DNA of 64,000 bases from Bacteroidia bacterium (GTDB taxonomy: Bacteria > Bacteroidota > Bacteroidia > Bacteroidales > Prolixibacteraceae). How positions within the stretch are numbered: position 1 is the first letter of the stretch; the number at the start of each line of letters is the position of its first letter. Location: the NCBI GenBank assembly GCA_026391315.1, contig JAPLDT010000013.1:1-64000 (forward strand). Reading direction: 5' to 3'. The notes beneath the pieces were generated by a model. It was given only the letters and a program-made list of their open reading frames with translations, was not told the DNA's origin and did not search any database. Both the position numbers and the translations under genes were made by a program. This document shows, one piece after another, positions 25,934 through 34,936 of this stretch.

Positions 25934-26375
25934 CTAAAAAAAGTAATTAGTTCGGATCAAAAATAACAATAATTTGACCACGATTTTCATATATGTGAAC
26001 AAATCAAGCCCCTGCCCAACCACAAATTGCACAAATGAACACAAATAAAACATGCTCAAACTACAGATTTTTCAGATTAAACCCTTCTCCACCACAAATT
26101 TCACAAATTACACGAATTGAAAGGAAAAAACTGGATTAGTGGATCAAGCTAGACTCATTGAACAATTTTAACCTTTCGGCCCTTCGACCCTTCGACAGGC
26201 TTCTCAAGGACCGGTCTCGTTTTCCTATATTCTCATTTTTGAATCAGCGAATTGACATATTCTCAAAAAGGAGGGTTACCTTTAGTGTGATTACGGTATT
26301 AAATTATTGTAGTGTTGACTAACCGTGAGTATTTAGTTTTCTAGTTGCCTAACCAATAAAAATCACAGGAATAGT
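25934..26375. repeat. Repeat-bearing gap between glsB and the TonB/TPR gene
   Basis: Contains a minus-strand TAnnTTTG element for glsB at 25958-25965 (TATTTTTG), two ACAAATT-type blocks (about 26020-26047 and 26090-26120), and one reverse REP-like copy at 26188-26214. No gene seen. Confidence 0.65.
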
Positions 26376-27074
26376 ATGAAAAAGAGATTAATTTTATGTG
26401 TCATAGCATTATTGACATTGAATCTGATTGTTCAAAGTCAGACGGTTCAAAAATCGGATTCAATCGTCGGGAAAAAGAAGGCGAGGCATTCCACAGAAGA
26501 GGTGACAAAATTTCTTTTCAAGAATACTAGGTATCCTGTGGAACAATTGGGTACAAATGCCGGGGAAGGGGATGTTGTTTTATCTTTGGTTATTCATGCA
26601 AATGGTAAATCAGATATTTTAGCCATTGTCAGTTCTCCGGATAAAACATTCTCGACAAGTTCTTTGGTAGCATTTAATAAGTTGGAGGATAAATGGAGCC
26701 CGGCCAGAATAAACAATACCCCCACTGACAAAAATTATTTGATAATTTTCAGATACAGGAAGTATTTGGATACCCAACCATTTGATTATAAGGACAGGAT
26801 AGAGCATCTAATGTCTAAGCAAAAATACAAAGAGGCCTTAAGGCAATTGAGCAATGCAATAAATGACAATAAATACGATTGGGAACTGTTCGCACTATGT
26901 TCCAAAGTAAAGCAAATGCTAGGTGACGTTGAAGGAGCGAAATCTGACGAGTTAACTGCTGCAAAACTCGATGATGAAATATTGTCTGTAGTTAATGTGG
27001 AAGCCATAGGTGTAACCAGAACCAAAGTGGTGAGGGTCGTAGGTAGTTCTACAAAAAGGGTAGTAGGGTGGTAA
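26376..27074 (+). CDS. Secreted protein with TonB C-terminal-like and helical-repeat parts
   Basis: 232 residues. Signal peptide (LILCVIALLTLNLIVQSQ). Residues about 50-125 (RYPVEQLGTNAGEGDVVLSLVIHANGKSD, FNKLEDKWSPARIN) match the TonB C-terminal fold common in Bacteroidota energy-transducer-like proteins, but without an N-terminal transmembrane anchor or Pro-rich linker. Residues about 145-205 (KQKYKEALRQLSNAINDN, LFALCSKVKQMLGDVEGAKSDEL) resemble a TPR pair. It is inserted, in opposite orientation, between genes that are neighbours in Bacteroides. Role unknown. Confidence 0.7.
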   Translation: MKKRLILCVIALLTLNLIVQSQTVQKSDSIVGKKKARHSTEEVTKFLFKNTRYPVEQLGTNAGEGDVVLSLVIHANGKSDILAIVSSPDKTFSTSSLVAFNKLEDKWSPARINNTPTDKNYLIIFRYRKYLDTQPFDYKDRIEHLMSKQKYKEALRQLSNAINDNKYDWELFALCSKVKQMLGDVEGAKSDELTAAKLDDEILSVVNVEAIGVTRTKVVRVVGSSTKRVVGW

Positions 27075-27134
27075 GATAGAATTCTCCGTTTCACCGCTGC
27101 ATCTCAGCGTTCTCCCCTTCTCCCCCTCGCCCTG

Positions 27135-27953
27135 TCACCCCCTCTTTTCCTGGACAGGAAGCCCATACACCACCCTCTTCACCTCTTCCGCCCACTCGGT
27201 CGGGGTTTTAGTGTGGTCGAAAGTTTGCCAGGGGATCGGTTTCCCAAAGGTAATTGTAAAGCTTTTTCCCCGCTGTTTGAACATCTCGTCTGGAAGTAAA
27301 AGCATCTCGATGCCAAATTTCATGCCTATGAACTTCCTGAAGTTGCAAAACCAATAAAAGAAAGCGGAGTTACGTCCGCTCATGAAAACCGGGATGACAT
27401 CCCTTTGGTGTTCAACCGATTTCTGGATGAAATGTTTGTGCCACTCCAGATCGGCAATGATACCGCGTTTTTTGCGGGAGGCAAGGCCTGCCGGGAAAAT
27501 CAGCACCTGCTTATCCGATTCGTAAGCTGCATTGATCTGATTGATGGAATTTCGCTGATTTCCATATTTGTTGATGGGAATAAACAGCTCTTTCAGCGGC
27601 GGGATCTTAGTGAGTTCATCCCTTACCAGGAAAAGGGAAGGGCCCAGGAATCTTGTGACACCGTTCATCAGGATCAAACCATCAAATCCACCCAGCGGAT
27701 GGTTGGAGGCGATGATGTATCGACCCTCTTTGGGCAGGTTTTCAGTTCCCAGAAATTCAAAAGTGACATCGAAATAGCCCAGACTCGCCGTGACAAAGTC
27801 GATACCTTTTTTATCGCCATATCTGAAGATGATTTCGTTGAGTTCGCGGACATGCAGCAACCTGTTCAGCAAGCCATAGACAAATCCCGGAATCCGGCCG
27901 GCCAGCTTGCTGTTCTTTTCAGCAACGAGATCTTTAAGCACAAGTGGATTCAT
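27135..27953 (-). CDS. glsA: GlsA-like PlsC-family O-acyltransferase
   Basis: 272 residues. The acyltransferase signature ASNHPLGGFDGL (NHxxxxD-type) plus IPINKYGNQRN and LIFPAGLASRK are the PlsC motifs. In Bacteroides GlsA adds the second acyl chain in glycine lipid synthesis; here the link is by family and proximity to glsB. It also resembles general lysophospholipid acyltransferases. It reads in the same direction as glsB but is separated from it by the TonB/TPR gene. Peripheral inner membrane enzyme. Confidence 0.78.
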   Translation of the reverse strand: MNPLVLKDLVAEKNSKLAGRIPGFVYGLLNRLLHVRELNEIIFRYGDKKGIDFVTASLGYFDVTFEFLGTENLPKEGRYIIASNHPLGGFDGLILMNGVTRFLGPSLFLVRDELTKIPPLKELFIPINKYGNQRNSINQINAAYESDKQVLIFPAGLASRKKRGIIADLEWHKHFIQKSVEHQRDVIPVFMSGRNSAFFYWFCNFRKFIGMKFGIEMLLLPDEMFKQRGKSFTITFGKPIPWQTFDHTKTPTEWAEEVKRVVYGLPVQEKRG

Positions 27954-28263
27954 AGATAATTAAAAATTAAAAATTACAAATTAAAAATGGGGGAGCAGAG
28001 ATGTCCGATAGCTGACAACGGGATTTTGATGCCTTCCTGATTATAAGTACAATATTGATTATTAGATGCAAATATCTTTTATTCAATCACATATCCAATA
28101 ATTTTTAATCTTTAATTTTTAATTTGTAATTCATCCGAAGATACCCCATTATCCACTTCTCATCTCTCTGATCTTCATTAAAATTAGTTTCGGTTACCAA
28201 CAAGTTATCAACAATAAGCCATTTGGAAACGGATAAAATTGTTAACAACCTGTTGAGAAATTG
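27954..28263. repeat. A/T-rich inverted repeat in the glsA-mraZ gap
   Basis: AATTACAAATTAAAAAT (27972-27988) is matched by its complement at 28115-28131, and both arms are extended by AATTAAAAATTA-type units. Single DnaA-box-like strings at 28149-28157 and 28205-28213. No gene. The gap ends at the mraZ promoter region. Confidence 0.7.
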
Positions 28264-28303
28264 TTTAGTGTAATAAAGTGTCAGATATTGTCATGAAGTG
28301 TAA
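28264..28303 (+). promoter_or_regulatory. Putative MraZ operator: four 10-bp units
   Basis: TTTAGTGTAA, TAAAGTGTCA, GATATTGTCA and TGAAGTGTAA follow one another at exact 10-bp steps (cores at 28267, 28277, 28287 and 28297). Three carry AGTGT and one ATTGT. They resemble the AAAGTG[T/G] MraZ boxes known from Mollicutes. The third unit overlaps the proposed -33 element, fitting autorepression. Confidence 0.65.
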
Positions 28304-28318
28304 TAATATATATCTTTA
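28288..28318 (+). promoter_or_regulatory. Putative dcw (mraZ) promoter
   Basis: -33 TTG at 28288-28290, a 20-base spacer, then TATCTTTA at 28311-28318, one base off TAnnTTTG. The mraZ ATG follows 27 bases later. Confidence 0.6.
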
Positions 28319-28344
28319 CCATCTATCCGATAAGTTAAGTAAAG

Positions 28345-28806
28345 ATGGTCTCGTTTTCGAACAAATACAGTGCAACCGTTGACGGTAAAGGGCGTATCGT
28401 CCTCCCGGCCCCTTTCAAAAAGGAGATGGGAGATGCGCTCGAGCCTCTGTTTGTTGTCGAAAAAGACGTTTACGACGCCTGTTTGAACCTTTATCCTCAT
28501 GCTACTTGGCTGACAAAGGTAGAAAGATTGAAGAAGAAGCTGAACATGGATGATCCGATCCACAGCAAAATGTTGTCGAGGTATTACGAAGAGATTGTGA
28601 CGGTAACGATGGCCGAAAACGGTCGTCTGAACATTCCGGATGATATGCTTCAGTATGCCGGCATCACCAAAGAGGCGGTATTTACCGGACAGGGCATGCG
28701 AATGAGGCTTTGGGAACCATCCAGGCATCTGGCATCAAGACTTAGCGATGAAGATTATACCAGGTTGTACAAAGAGCTTCTTGGTGGACCAATGGATAAT
28801 TTTTAA
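28345..28806 (+). CDS. mraZ: Transcriptional regulator MraZ
   Basis: 153 residues. Two AbrB-like halves: the first with YSATVDGKGRIVLPAPFKKEM (about 7-29), the second with TMAENGRLNIPDDMLQYAGI (about 89-110). MraZ forms ring oligomers binding phased repeats upstream of dcw and controls its own operon. The upstream 10-bp-spaced array fits this. First gene of the dcw cluster, 18 bp before rsmH. Confidence 0.96.
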   Translation: MVSFSNKYSATVDGKGRIVLPAPFKKEMGDALEPLFVVEKDVYDACLNLYPHATWLTKVERLKKKLNMDDPIHSKMLSRYYEEIVTVTMAENGRLNIPDDMLQYAGITKEAVFTGQGMRMRLWEPSRHLASRLSDEDYTRLYKELLGGPMDNF

Positions 28807-28824
28807 CAACATAACATTCGTCGC

Positions 28825-29727
28825 ATGAGTGAATATCACATCCCGGTCTTGCTGAAAGAGAGCATAGACGGATTGAACCTGCAACCCAACGGCATCTATG
28901 TGGATGTTACTTACGGGGGAGGGGGACATTCGCGCCTCATTCTCGAACGGTTGCAAGGAGGGAAACTGGTAGCCTTCGACCAGGACGAAGATGCGCAGCA
29001 AAACCTCATCGACGACGAACGGTTGATCTTCGTTAACCACAACTTCAAATTCCTTAAAAATTTTCTGCGTTACCACGGCATCTCAAAAGTCGATGGAATT
29101 TTGGCCGATCTTGGGGTTTCCTCTCACGATTTTGACCAGCCCGACCGCGGTTTCTCTTTCCGTTTCGATGGGAAGCTGGATATGCGCATGAACCAGTCGG
29201 CCGAAACGGATGCGGTAAAGGTGATCAACGAATACGATGTCCGGAAGCTGGGAGTGATGTTCAGGGAGTACGGCGAGATCCAGAACTGGCGCAATCTCTC
29301 CGAGACAATCGGGCAAGCAAGGACCGCCGGCAAAATAGTCACTGTCACTCAGTTTTTGGATGTCATATCACGTTGCGTACCGGCGAAGGTGGAGAAAAAA
29401 TACCTGGCACAAGTGTTTCAAGCCTTACGCATTGAGGTGAACGGCGAAATGCAGGCATTGGAAACATTCCTGGAAAGTACCCTGGAGTTGCTGAATCCGG
29501 GTGGAAGGTTGGTGGTCATATCCTATCACTCACTGGAAGACCGGATGGTGAAGAACTTCATGCGGTCAGGTCGTATTGACGGAAAGAGCGAACAGGATTT
29601 TTTTGGCCATTATCATCTGCCATTGGAGGTAATCACCCGAAAGGTGATTGTTCCTGATGAAGAAGAGACTCAGAGGAACCCAAGGGCAAGGAGCGCCCGG
29701 TTACGCATTGCACAAAGAACGGCATGA
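28825..29727 (+). CDS. rsmH: 16S rRNA (cytosine1402-N4)-methyltransferase
   Basis: 300 residues, usual length. SAM-binding VDVTYGGGGHSRLILERL, AFDQDEDA and GILADLGVSSHDFD; later QALRIEVNGEMQAL and VVISYHSLEDRMVKNF. Methylates C1402 of 16S rRNA in the P site. Second gene of dcw. Its stop overlaps the ftsL start by 4 bp. Confidence 0.97.
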   Translation: MSEYHIPVLLKESIDGLNLQPNGIYVDVTYGGGGHSRLILERLQGGKLVAFDQDEDAQQNLIDDERLIFVNHNFKFLKNFLRYHGISKVDGILADLGVSSHDFDQPDRGFSFRFDGKLDMRMNQSAETDAVKVINEYDVRKLGVMFREYGEIQNWRNLSETIGQARTAGKIVTVTQFLDVISRCVPAKVEKKYLAQVFQALRIEVNGEMQALETFLESTLELLNPGGRLVVISYHSLEDRMVKNFMRSGRIDGKSEQDFFGHYHLPLEVITRKVIVPDEEETQRNPRARSARLRIAQRTA

Positions 29728-30071
29728 TGGAAGAGCCAAAGAAAAAAATAAAGTTTAATCTGGGAGAGCTGCTGAATGGGCAGTTTTTCGAAAGCGAACT
29801 GTTTGTAAAAAATAAGCTTTTGCTCTTTGTCATCTTCCTGATGTTGGTGGCAAACATTACAGTGAGGTACAAAACCGCCAAAGTGTTGCGGGAGGTGGAT
29901 ACCATGGAGCGGGATGTGAAAGAGCTGAGGGCGCACTCTATCGCGGTAGCGGCAGAGGTAATCAAGCTGACACGCCCCTCTGAGATTCTTGACAGGATAA
30001 AAAACAGCAACCTGGGACTCGAGACTTCCAAGGTTCCGCCCAGAAGAATTTATGTCGACAAAATAGAGTAA
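29724..30071 (+). CDS. ftsL: FtsL-like cell division protein
   Basis: 115 residues: about 30 cytoplasmic residues, one transmembrane segment (KLLLFVIFLMLVANITVRY), then a coiled coil (REVDTMERDVKELRAHSIAVAAEVIKL). Sequence unlike proteobacterial FtsL, but position between rsmH and ftsI, size and topology match the Bacteroidota FtsL-like family. A bitopic divisome subunit expected to pair with a DivIC/FtsB protein. Its stop overlaps the ftsI start (TAATG). Confidence 0.85.
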   Translation: MMEEPKKKIKFNLGELLNGQFFESELFVKNKLLLFVIFLMLVANITVRYKTAKVLREVDTMERDVKELRAHSIAVAAEVIKLTRPSEILDRIKNSNLGLETSKVPPRRIYVDKIE

Positions 30072-32215
30072 TGGAGATAAAACAAGGCATATTGAAAAGG
30101 TTTAAGGTGGTCTATTTCGGGATCATCGTGGCCGTCTTGTGGATCTTCGTTTTGTTGGTCAAGATACAATTCTCGCCAAAATGGAGCGAGAAAAGCAAAA
30201 TCTTCCAGTCTGTGGAACTTACCGTGCAGGCGCGGCGCGGAACCATTTGTGCCGCTGATGGCAGTCCACTGGCTGCATCCATTCCGCACTACAGCCTGAG
30301 GATGGATTTGTGCGTTCCTCCGCTGAAAAAATATTTTGCCCACGATGTCGACTCGCTGGCTTTGATGCTTTCGCGCTTTTTCCGCGACAAATCTGCATCC
30401 GCTTACAAAAGGGCGTTGACAGAGGCTTACAAAAAAGGGGACCACTATTTTCTGATCTCATCGCACAAGGTGGATTACGACGGACTTCAGAAAATAAAGA
30501 GGTTTCCAATCTTCAGATATGGTCAGTTTAAGGGTGGCCTGATCACCGAACAGGATTACGAAAGGATCTATCCGCTGGGTAACCTTGAGAGCAGGACCCT
30601 GGGAAAGATGAAAGAGGGAGTTTCCGAAGGCAATCCGGCACAGGTTGGGGCGTTTGGTCTGGAGGAGTCGTTTGAACAGGATTTGAGAGGTGAACCGGGT
30701 TTGGCCGAGAAAGAGAATGTCTCCGGCCGTACCATGGATGTTCACATGGATGAACCAACCGATGGCCGCGATCTGATAACCACCCTCGATGTGAAATTGC
30801 AGGATCAGGTATCCTATTCCCTGCGCAGAATGTTGGAGAAGACGCGGGCAAAATATGGTACCGCTATTCTGATGGAGGTAAAAACGGGCGACATCAAGGC
30901 GATCTCCAATTATGGCAGAAACAGCGGGGGCCAATTGATACAGGGTTATCAGAATTATGCCCTGGGCGCGGCAGGATGCACCGACCCAGGTTCGACCTTC
31001 AAACTTGCCTCCCTGATGGCCGCGATGGAAGATGGGAAAATCGATACCTCCACCATCGTGGATGCAGGCAACGGCGTCTGGGTCAGCAAGCATGGTAAAC
31101 AGACATGGAAAGTAACAGACTCCGATCACGAGAAGAAGGGCGGCTATGGCAAGATAACGGCCAAACGTGCCTTCGAGGTATCTTCCAATATCGGTGTAGC
31201 CAAACTGATTACCCAAAGCTATGCAGGTGAAGAGAAAGATTTTTTCAAACGGATCCATCAGTTTGGACTGGATGTTCCGATAAAGGTTGGCATCAGCGGC
31301 GAGAGTGCACCTTACCTTAACCATCCCGGTGAAAAGACTTGGTCCGGAGTCAGTATGACCCAGATCTCCTACGGTTATGAGATGAGGTTGACGCCGATGC
31401 AGCTCCTCGCATTTTACAATGCCGTTGCCAACGATGGTTGCATGATGAAGCCCAGGTTGGTCAAAGCAGTTGTGGAACAGGGCGAAGTGAGTGAAAGTTT
31501 TGGCACCAGGACCATCAAACGCTCCATCTGTTCCAACAGCACCCTGCGGCAGGCGCATGCCATGCTCGAGGGGGTGATTGAACGGGGCACAGGGAAAGCG
31601 CTAAGGGCATCAAATTACAAAATTGCCGGAAAGACTGGTACGGCACAGGTGGCCAACAGGAATGAGGGTTACAGCCACAATGGCAGCAAAGTTTACCAGG
31701 CCTCCTTTGCGGGGTATTTTCCTGCCGATGAGCCCAAATATTCCTGCATTGTGGTGATCAACCACCCGCTTGGGGATTATTACGGTGCATCGGTTGCCGG
31801 ACCTGTTTTCAAGCAGATAGCGGATTATGTCTATGCCTATGATCTGGGTAAAAATGAGGATTTTAAATATCCTGGTAAGGAGATACCCGAGGATTACCCC
31901 GGACTGGTGGCCGGACGGAAAAAAGATATTGCCAAAGTGCTGAACGAACTGGACATCATGAATGGATGGAGTTTTTACAAATCGGAATGGGTTGAGGCAA
32001 ACAGGGAAGATGACGGCGTATCGGTCACCAGCAGGGAGCTCAAACCCGGCACCATCCCCAATGTAAAAGGGATGGGCGTAACAGATGCCGTGTATCTGCT
32101 CGAAAAATCGGGACTGAGGGTTTCGATGAGGGGATTTGGAAAGGTGAAATCGCAGTCTTTAAGGGCGGGTGATCCAATGAGAAGAGGACAAAATATCACG
32201 CTAACATTAGGATAA
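30071..32215 (+). CDS. ftsI: Division-specific PBP3-type transpeptidase with PASTA domain
   Basis: 714 residues. N-terminal membrane anchor (VVYFGIIVAVLWIFVLLVKI). Transpeptidase motifs: S308-x-x-K in PGSTFKLAS, S371-x-N373 in SSNIG, K521-T-G in AGKTGTAQ. One PASTA domain near 655-714 (IPNVKGMGVTDAVYLLEKSGL), usual in Bacteroidota and Firmicutes but absent from E. coli FtsI. It crosslinks septal peptidoglycan in the periplasm. Overlaps ftsL and murE by one base each, suggesting coupled translation. Confidence 0.95.
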   Translation: MEIKQGILKRFKVVYFGIIVAVLWIFVLLVKIQFSPKWSEKSKIFQSVELTVQARRGTICAADGSPLAASIPHYSLRMDLCVPPLKKYFAHDVDSLALMLSRFFRDKSASAYKRALTEAYKKGDHYFLISSHKVDYDGLQKIKRFPIFRYGQFKGGLITEQDYERIYPLGNLESRTLGKMKEGVSEGNPAQVGAFGLEESFEQDLRGEPGLAEKENVSGRTMDVHMDEPTDGRDLITTLDVKLQDQVSYSLRRMLEKTRAKYGTAILMEVKTGDIKAISNYGRNSGGQLIQGYQNYALGAAGCTDPGSTFKLASLMAAMEDGKIDTSTIVDAGNGVWVSKHGKQTWKVTDSDHEKKGGYGKITAKRAFEVSSNIGVAKLITQSYAGEEKDFFKRIHQFGLDVPIKVGISGESAPYLNHPGEKTWSGVSMTQISYGYEMRLTPMQLLAFYNAVANDGCMMKPRLVKAVVEQGEVSESFGTRTIKRSICSNSTLRQAHAMLEGVIERGTGKALRASNYKIAGKTGTAQVANRNEGYSHNGSKVYQASFAGYFPADEPKYSCIVVINHPLGDYYGASVAGPVFKQIADYVYAYDLGKNEDFKYPGKEIPEDYPGLVAGRKKDIAKVLNELDIMNGWSFYKSEWVEANREDDGVSVTSRELKPGTIPNVKGMGVTDAVYLLEKSGLRVSMRGFGKVKSQSLRAGDPMRRGQNITLTLG

Positions 32216-33681
32216 TGATGAGACTAGAAAATATATTGTTGGGCATTGGCGGTTTAAAAGTTGTTGGAGACACCGGAAGAGAGATTTCAGGTATCGCTTT
32301 CGATTCGCGAAAGGTGATCAGCGGTTCGCTCTTCGTGGCCACTTCAGGAACGCATGCCGACGGGCATCAATACATCCCTATGGCAGTTGAAAAGGGGGCA
32401 TCGGCGGTATTGTGCACGGTTCTACCGGAGAATCCGAATCCCTCAGTAACCTGGATTCTCTCCAAAGACAGCCTTTCAGACCTTGGTAAGGCTGCTGCCA
32501 ATTTCTACGATCATCCTTCAGAAAAAATGAAGGTTGTCGGCATAACCGGCACCAACGGGAAAACAACTACCGCGACACTTCTTTACCGTTTATTTACGGC
32601 TTTGGGACACACCTGCGGCCTCTTCTCAACAGTGTGCAACTACATCGGGGAGAAGAAGAGTTCAGCTACCCATACAACGCCTGATGCTGTGCAGATTCAA
32701 TCGGTCATGGCCGAAATGGTATCTCTTGGATGCACCCATTGCTTCATGGAAATTAGCTCGCATGCCATTGATCAGAAGCGAATTGCAGGGATATCATTCG
32801 ATGGGGCCATCTTCAGTAACCTAACGCACGACCACCTCGATTACCACAAGACTTTTATCGAATACCGCAATGCCAAAAAGCGATTTTTCGATGATTTGAC
32901 GCCCGATGCTTTTGCCCTGACCAATGCCGATGACAAAAACGGTCTGGTCATGCTGCAAAACTGCAAGGCAAAAAAATATACTTATTCGGCCAGAACCATG
33001 GCCGACTTCAAGGTCAAAGTGATCGAAAGTCATTTTGACGGAATGCTTTTAAACATCAACGGGAAAGAGTTCTGGAACCATTTTGCCGGCAATTTCAATG
33101 CCTATAACCTACTGGCAGTCTACGCTTCCGCTATGCTTTTGGGTGCCGATAGCGAGGAGGTACTGAGGGTGATGAGCCTATTGAAACCGGTGGATGGCCG
33201 TTTCGAGATATTTCGCTCACCGGCTGGTTTTTTTGCCGTGGTCGATTATGCCCACACACCCGATGCACTCAAAAATGTCCTTTCCACCATCAATGAAACC
33301 ATAACCGGCGATCATCTGGTGTTCTGCGTCGTTGGGGCCGGAGGCGACCGCGATAAAACCAAAAGACCGGAGATGGCAGCCGAAGCAGTCCAGGCCAGCG
33401 ATCGTCTCATTCTGACCTCCGATAATCCCAGGTCGGAAGAGCCCGAGCAGATTATTGCCGATATGATGGCGGGTGTACCTGCTGCCATGCGGGCAAAAGT
33501 GGTGGCCATTACCAACAGGAAAGAGGCCATTCGTACTGCCTGCATGATGGCCCATCCGGGAGATATCATCCTGATTGCCGGTAAAGGGCACGAAGATTAT
33601 CAGGAGATTAAGGGAGTAAAATACCATTTCGATGACCGTGAAATTGTAAATGAAATATTTAATGCATCTACACTTAACTAA
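32215..33681 (+). CDS. murE: UDP-MurNAc-Ala-Glu:2,6-diaminopimelate ligase
   Basis: 488 residues. P-loop [12 protein letters not shown] near 108-119. The amino-acid selectivity motif DNPR (403-406 in [10 protein letters not shown]) indicates meso-diaminopimelate rather than lysine. [10 protein letters not shown] near the C-terminus is typical. Start ATG at 32215 or 32218. Adds the third stem residue in the cytoplasm. Two bases before mraY. Confidence 0.96.
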   Translation: MMRLENILLGIGGLKVVGDTGREISGIAFDSRKVISGSLFVATSGTHADGHQYIPMAVEKGASAVLCTVLPENPNPSVTWILSKDSLSDLGKAAANFYDHPSEKMKVVGITGTNGKTTTATLLYRLFTALGHTCGLFSTVCNYIGEKKSSATHTTPDAVQIQSVMAEMVSLGCTHCFMEISSHAIDQKRIAGISFDGAIFSNLTHDHLDYHKTFIEYRNAKKRFFDDLTPDAFALTNADDKNGLVMLQNCKAKKYTYSARTMADFKVKVIESHFDGMLLNINGKEFWNHFAGNFNAYNLLAVYASAMLLGADSEEVLRVMSLLKPVDGRFEIFRSPAGFFAVVDYAHTPDALKNVLSTINETITGDHLVFCVVGAGGDRDKTKRPEMAAEAVQASDRLILTSDNPRSEEPEQIIADMMAGVPAAMRAKVVAITNRKEAIRTACMMAHPGDIILIAGKGHEDYQEIKGVKYHFDDREIVNEIFNASTLN

Positions 33682-33683
33682 CC

Positions 33684-34934
33684 ATGCTTTATTACCTCTT
33701 CAGATACCTCGAAAATTTTGATATACCCGGTGCAAGGATGTTTGAATACATCTCTTTCCGTTCGTCGATGGCTGTTATTGTAGCGCTGTTTATATCGACA
33801 ATTTGGGGAAAGCGCGTCATTCGCATGCTGCAAAGACAGCAGATAGGCGAGGAGATTCGTGATCTCGGACTGGAAGGACAGATGCAGAAGAAAGGAACGC
33901 CAACCATGGGTGGAATCATCATACTGGCCTCCATTTTGATTCCGGTCCTTCTTTTTGCTAAACTCGACAACGTGTACATCATCCTGATGATCATCACTAC
34001 CGTATGGTTGGGGGTGATTGGTTTCATCGATGATTACATCAAGGTTTTCCTGAAAGATAAACAAGGACTTGCGGGCAGATTTAAGATCATGGGGCAGGTT
34101 ATGCTCGGTTTGATCGTAGCCGGAACGCTCTATTTCAACGACAGTGTGATCGTTCGCGACCAGGTTTACCTTCCCAACGGAAGGGTGAAAACAGAATCAG
34201 TCATCAATGCAGTGACCGGGAAGAAGGAGATCAGGCAGGTCACAATAGACAGGAAATCTACGGAAACCACAATACCTTTTATCAAAGACCATCAGTTTGA
34301 TTACAAATGGTTGGTAAGCTTTACCGGTAAACATGCCAACAAAGTGGTCTGGTTTCTTTATGCCCTGATCATCATTTTCATCATTACTGCGGTATCTAAC
34401 GGGGCAAATCTCACCGACGGGCTCGATGGGCTGGCAACGGGGGTGTCAGCTATAAGCGGAACCACCCTCGGAGTCTTTGCCTACCTCAGTGGTAACTTCA
34501 TCTATGCCGGATACCTGAATATCATGTACATCCCATATACAGGTGAGCTTACCGTCTTTATCTCTGCGTTCATTGGGGCGTGCATCGGGTTTTTATGGTA
34601 CAATTCCTATCCGGCGCAGGTATTTATGGGTGATACTGGCAGCCTTTCGCTGGGAGGTATTCTGGCGGTCTTTGCCATCATTATTCGCAAGGAGATCTTG
34701 ATTCCGTTGCTCTGCGGCATTTTCCTGATCGAGAACCTCTCGGTCATGATACAGGTCTGCTACTTTAAATACACCAAAAAGAAATATGGCGAAGGCCGCA
34801 GGATCTTCCTGATGGCCCCGCTTCACCACCATTTTCAGAAAAAAGGATTTCCTGAAGCAAAAATCGTAACGCGCTTCTGGATTGTTGGAATCATTCTTTC
34901 AGTATTAACGATTGCGACACTCAAAGTACGATAG
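33684..34934 (+). CDS. mraY: Phospho-MurNAc-pentapeptide transferase
   Basis: 416 residues, multi-pass membrane enzyme. Catalytic signature blocks: [17 protein letters not shown] with the DD pair, [12 protein letters not shown] and [12 protein letters not shown], plus [13 protein letters not shown] with the His triad. It transfers phospho-MurNAc-pentapeptide to undecaprenyl phosphate, making lipid I. Longer than the E. coli enzyme (360) because of a 50-60 residue insert near residues 155-210 ([20 protein letters not shown] onward), as in other Bacteroidota. Confidence 0.96.
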   Translation: MLYYLFRYLENFDIPGARMFEYISFRSSMAVIVALFISTIWGKRVIRMLQRQQIGEEIRDLGLEGQMQKKGTPTMGGIIILASILIPVLLFAKLDNVYIILMIITTVWLGVIGFIDDYIKVFLKDKQGLAGRFKIMGQVMLGLIVAGTLYFNDSVIVRDQVYLPNGRVKTESVINAVTGKKEIRQVTIDRKSTETTIPFIKDHQFDYKWLVSFTGKHANKVVWFLYALIIIFIITAVSNGANLTDGLDGLATGVSAISGTTLGVFAYLSGNFIYAGYLNIMYIPYTGELTVFISAFIGACIGFLWYNSYPAQVFMGDTGSLSLGGILAVFAIIIRKEILIPLLCGIFLIENLSVMIQVCYFKYTKKKYGEGRRIFLMAPLHHHFQKKGFPEAKIVTRFWIVGIILSVLTIATLKVR

Positions 34935-34936
34935 CC

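Noticed and set aside
28149-28213. DnaA-box-like TTATCCACT and TTATCAACA as a replication origin
   Set aside because: Only two imperfect matches, no dnaA/dnaN nearby and no clear box cluster.
30458-31558. Minus-strand open frame of 366 codons inside ftsI
   Set aside because: Antisense shadow of a clear PBP gene; composition follows the codon bias of the sense strand.
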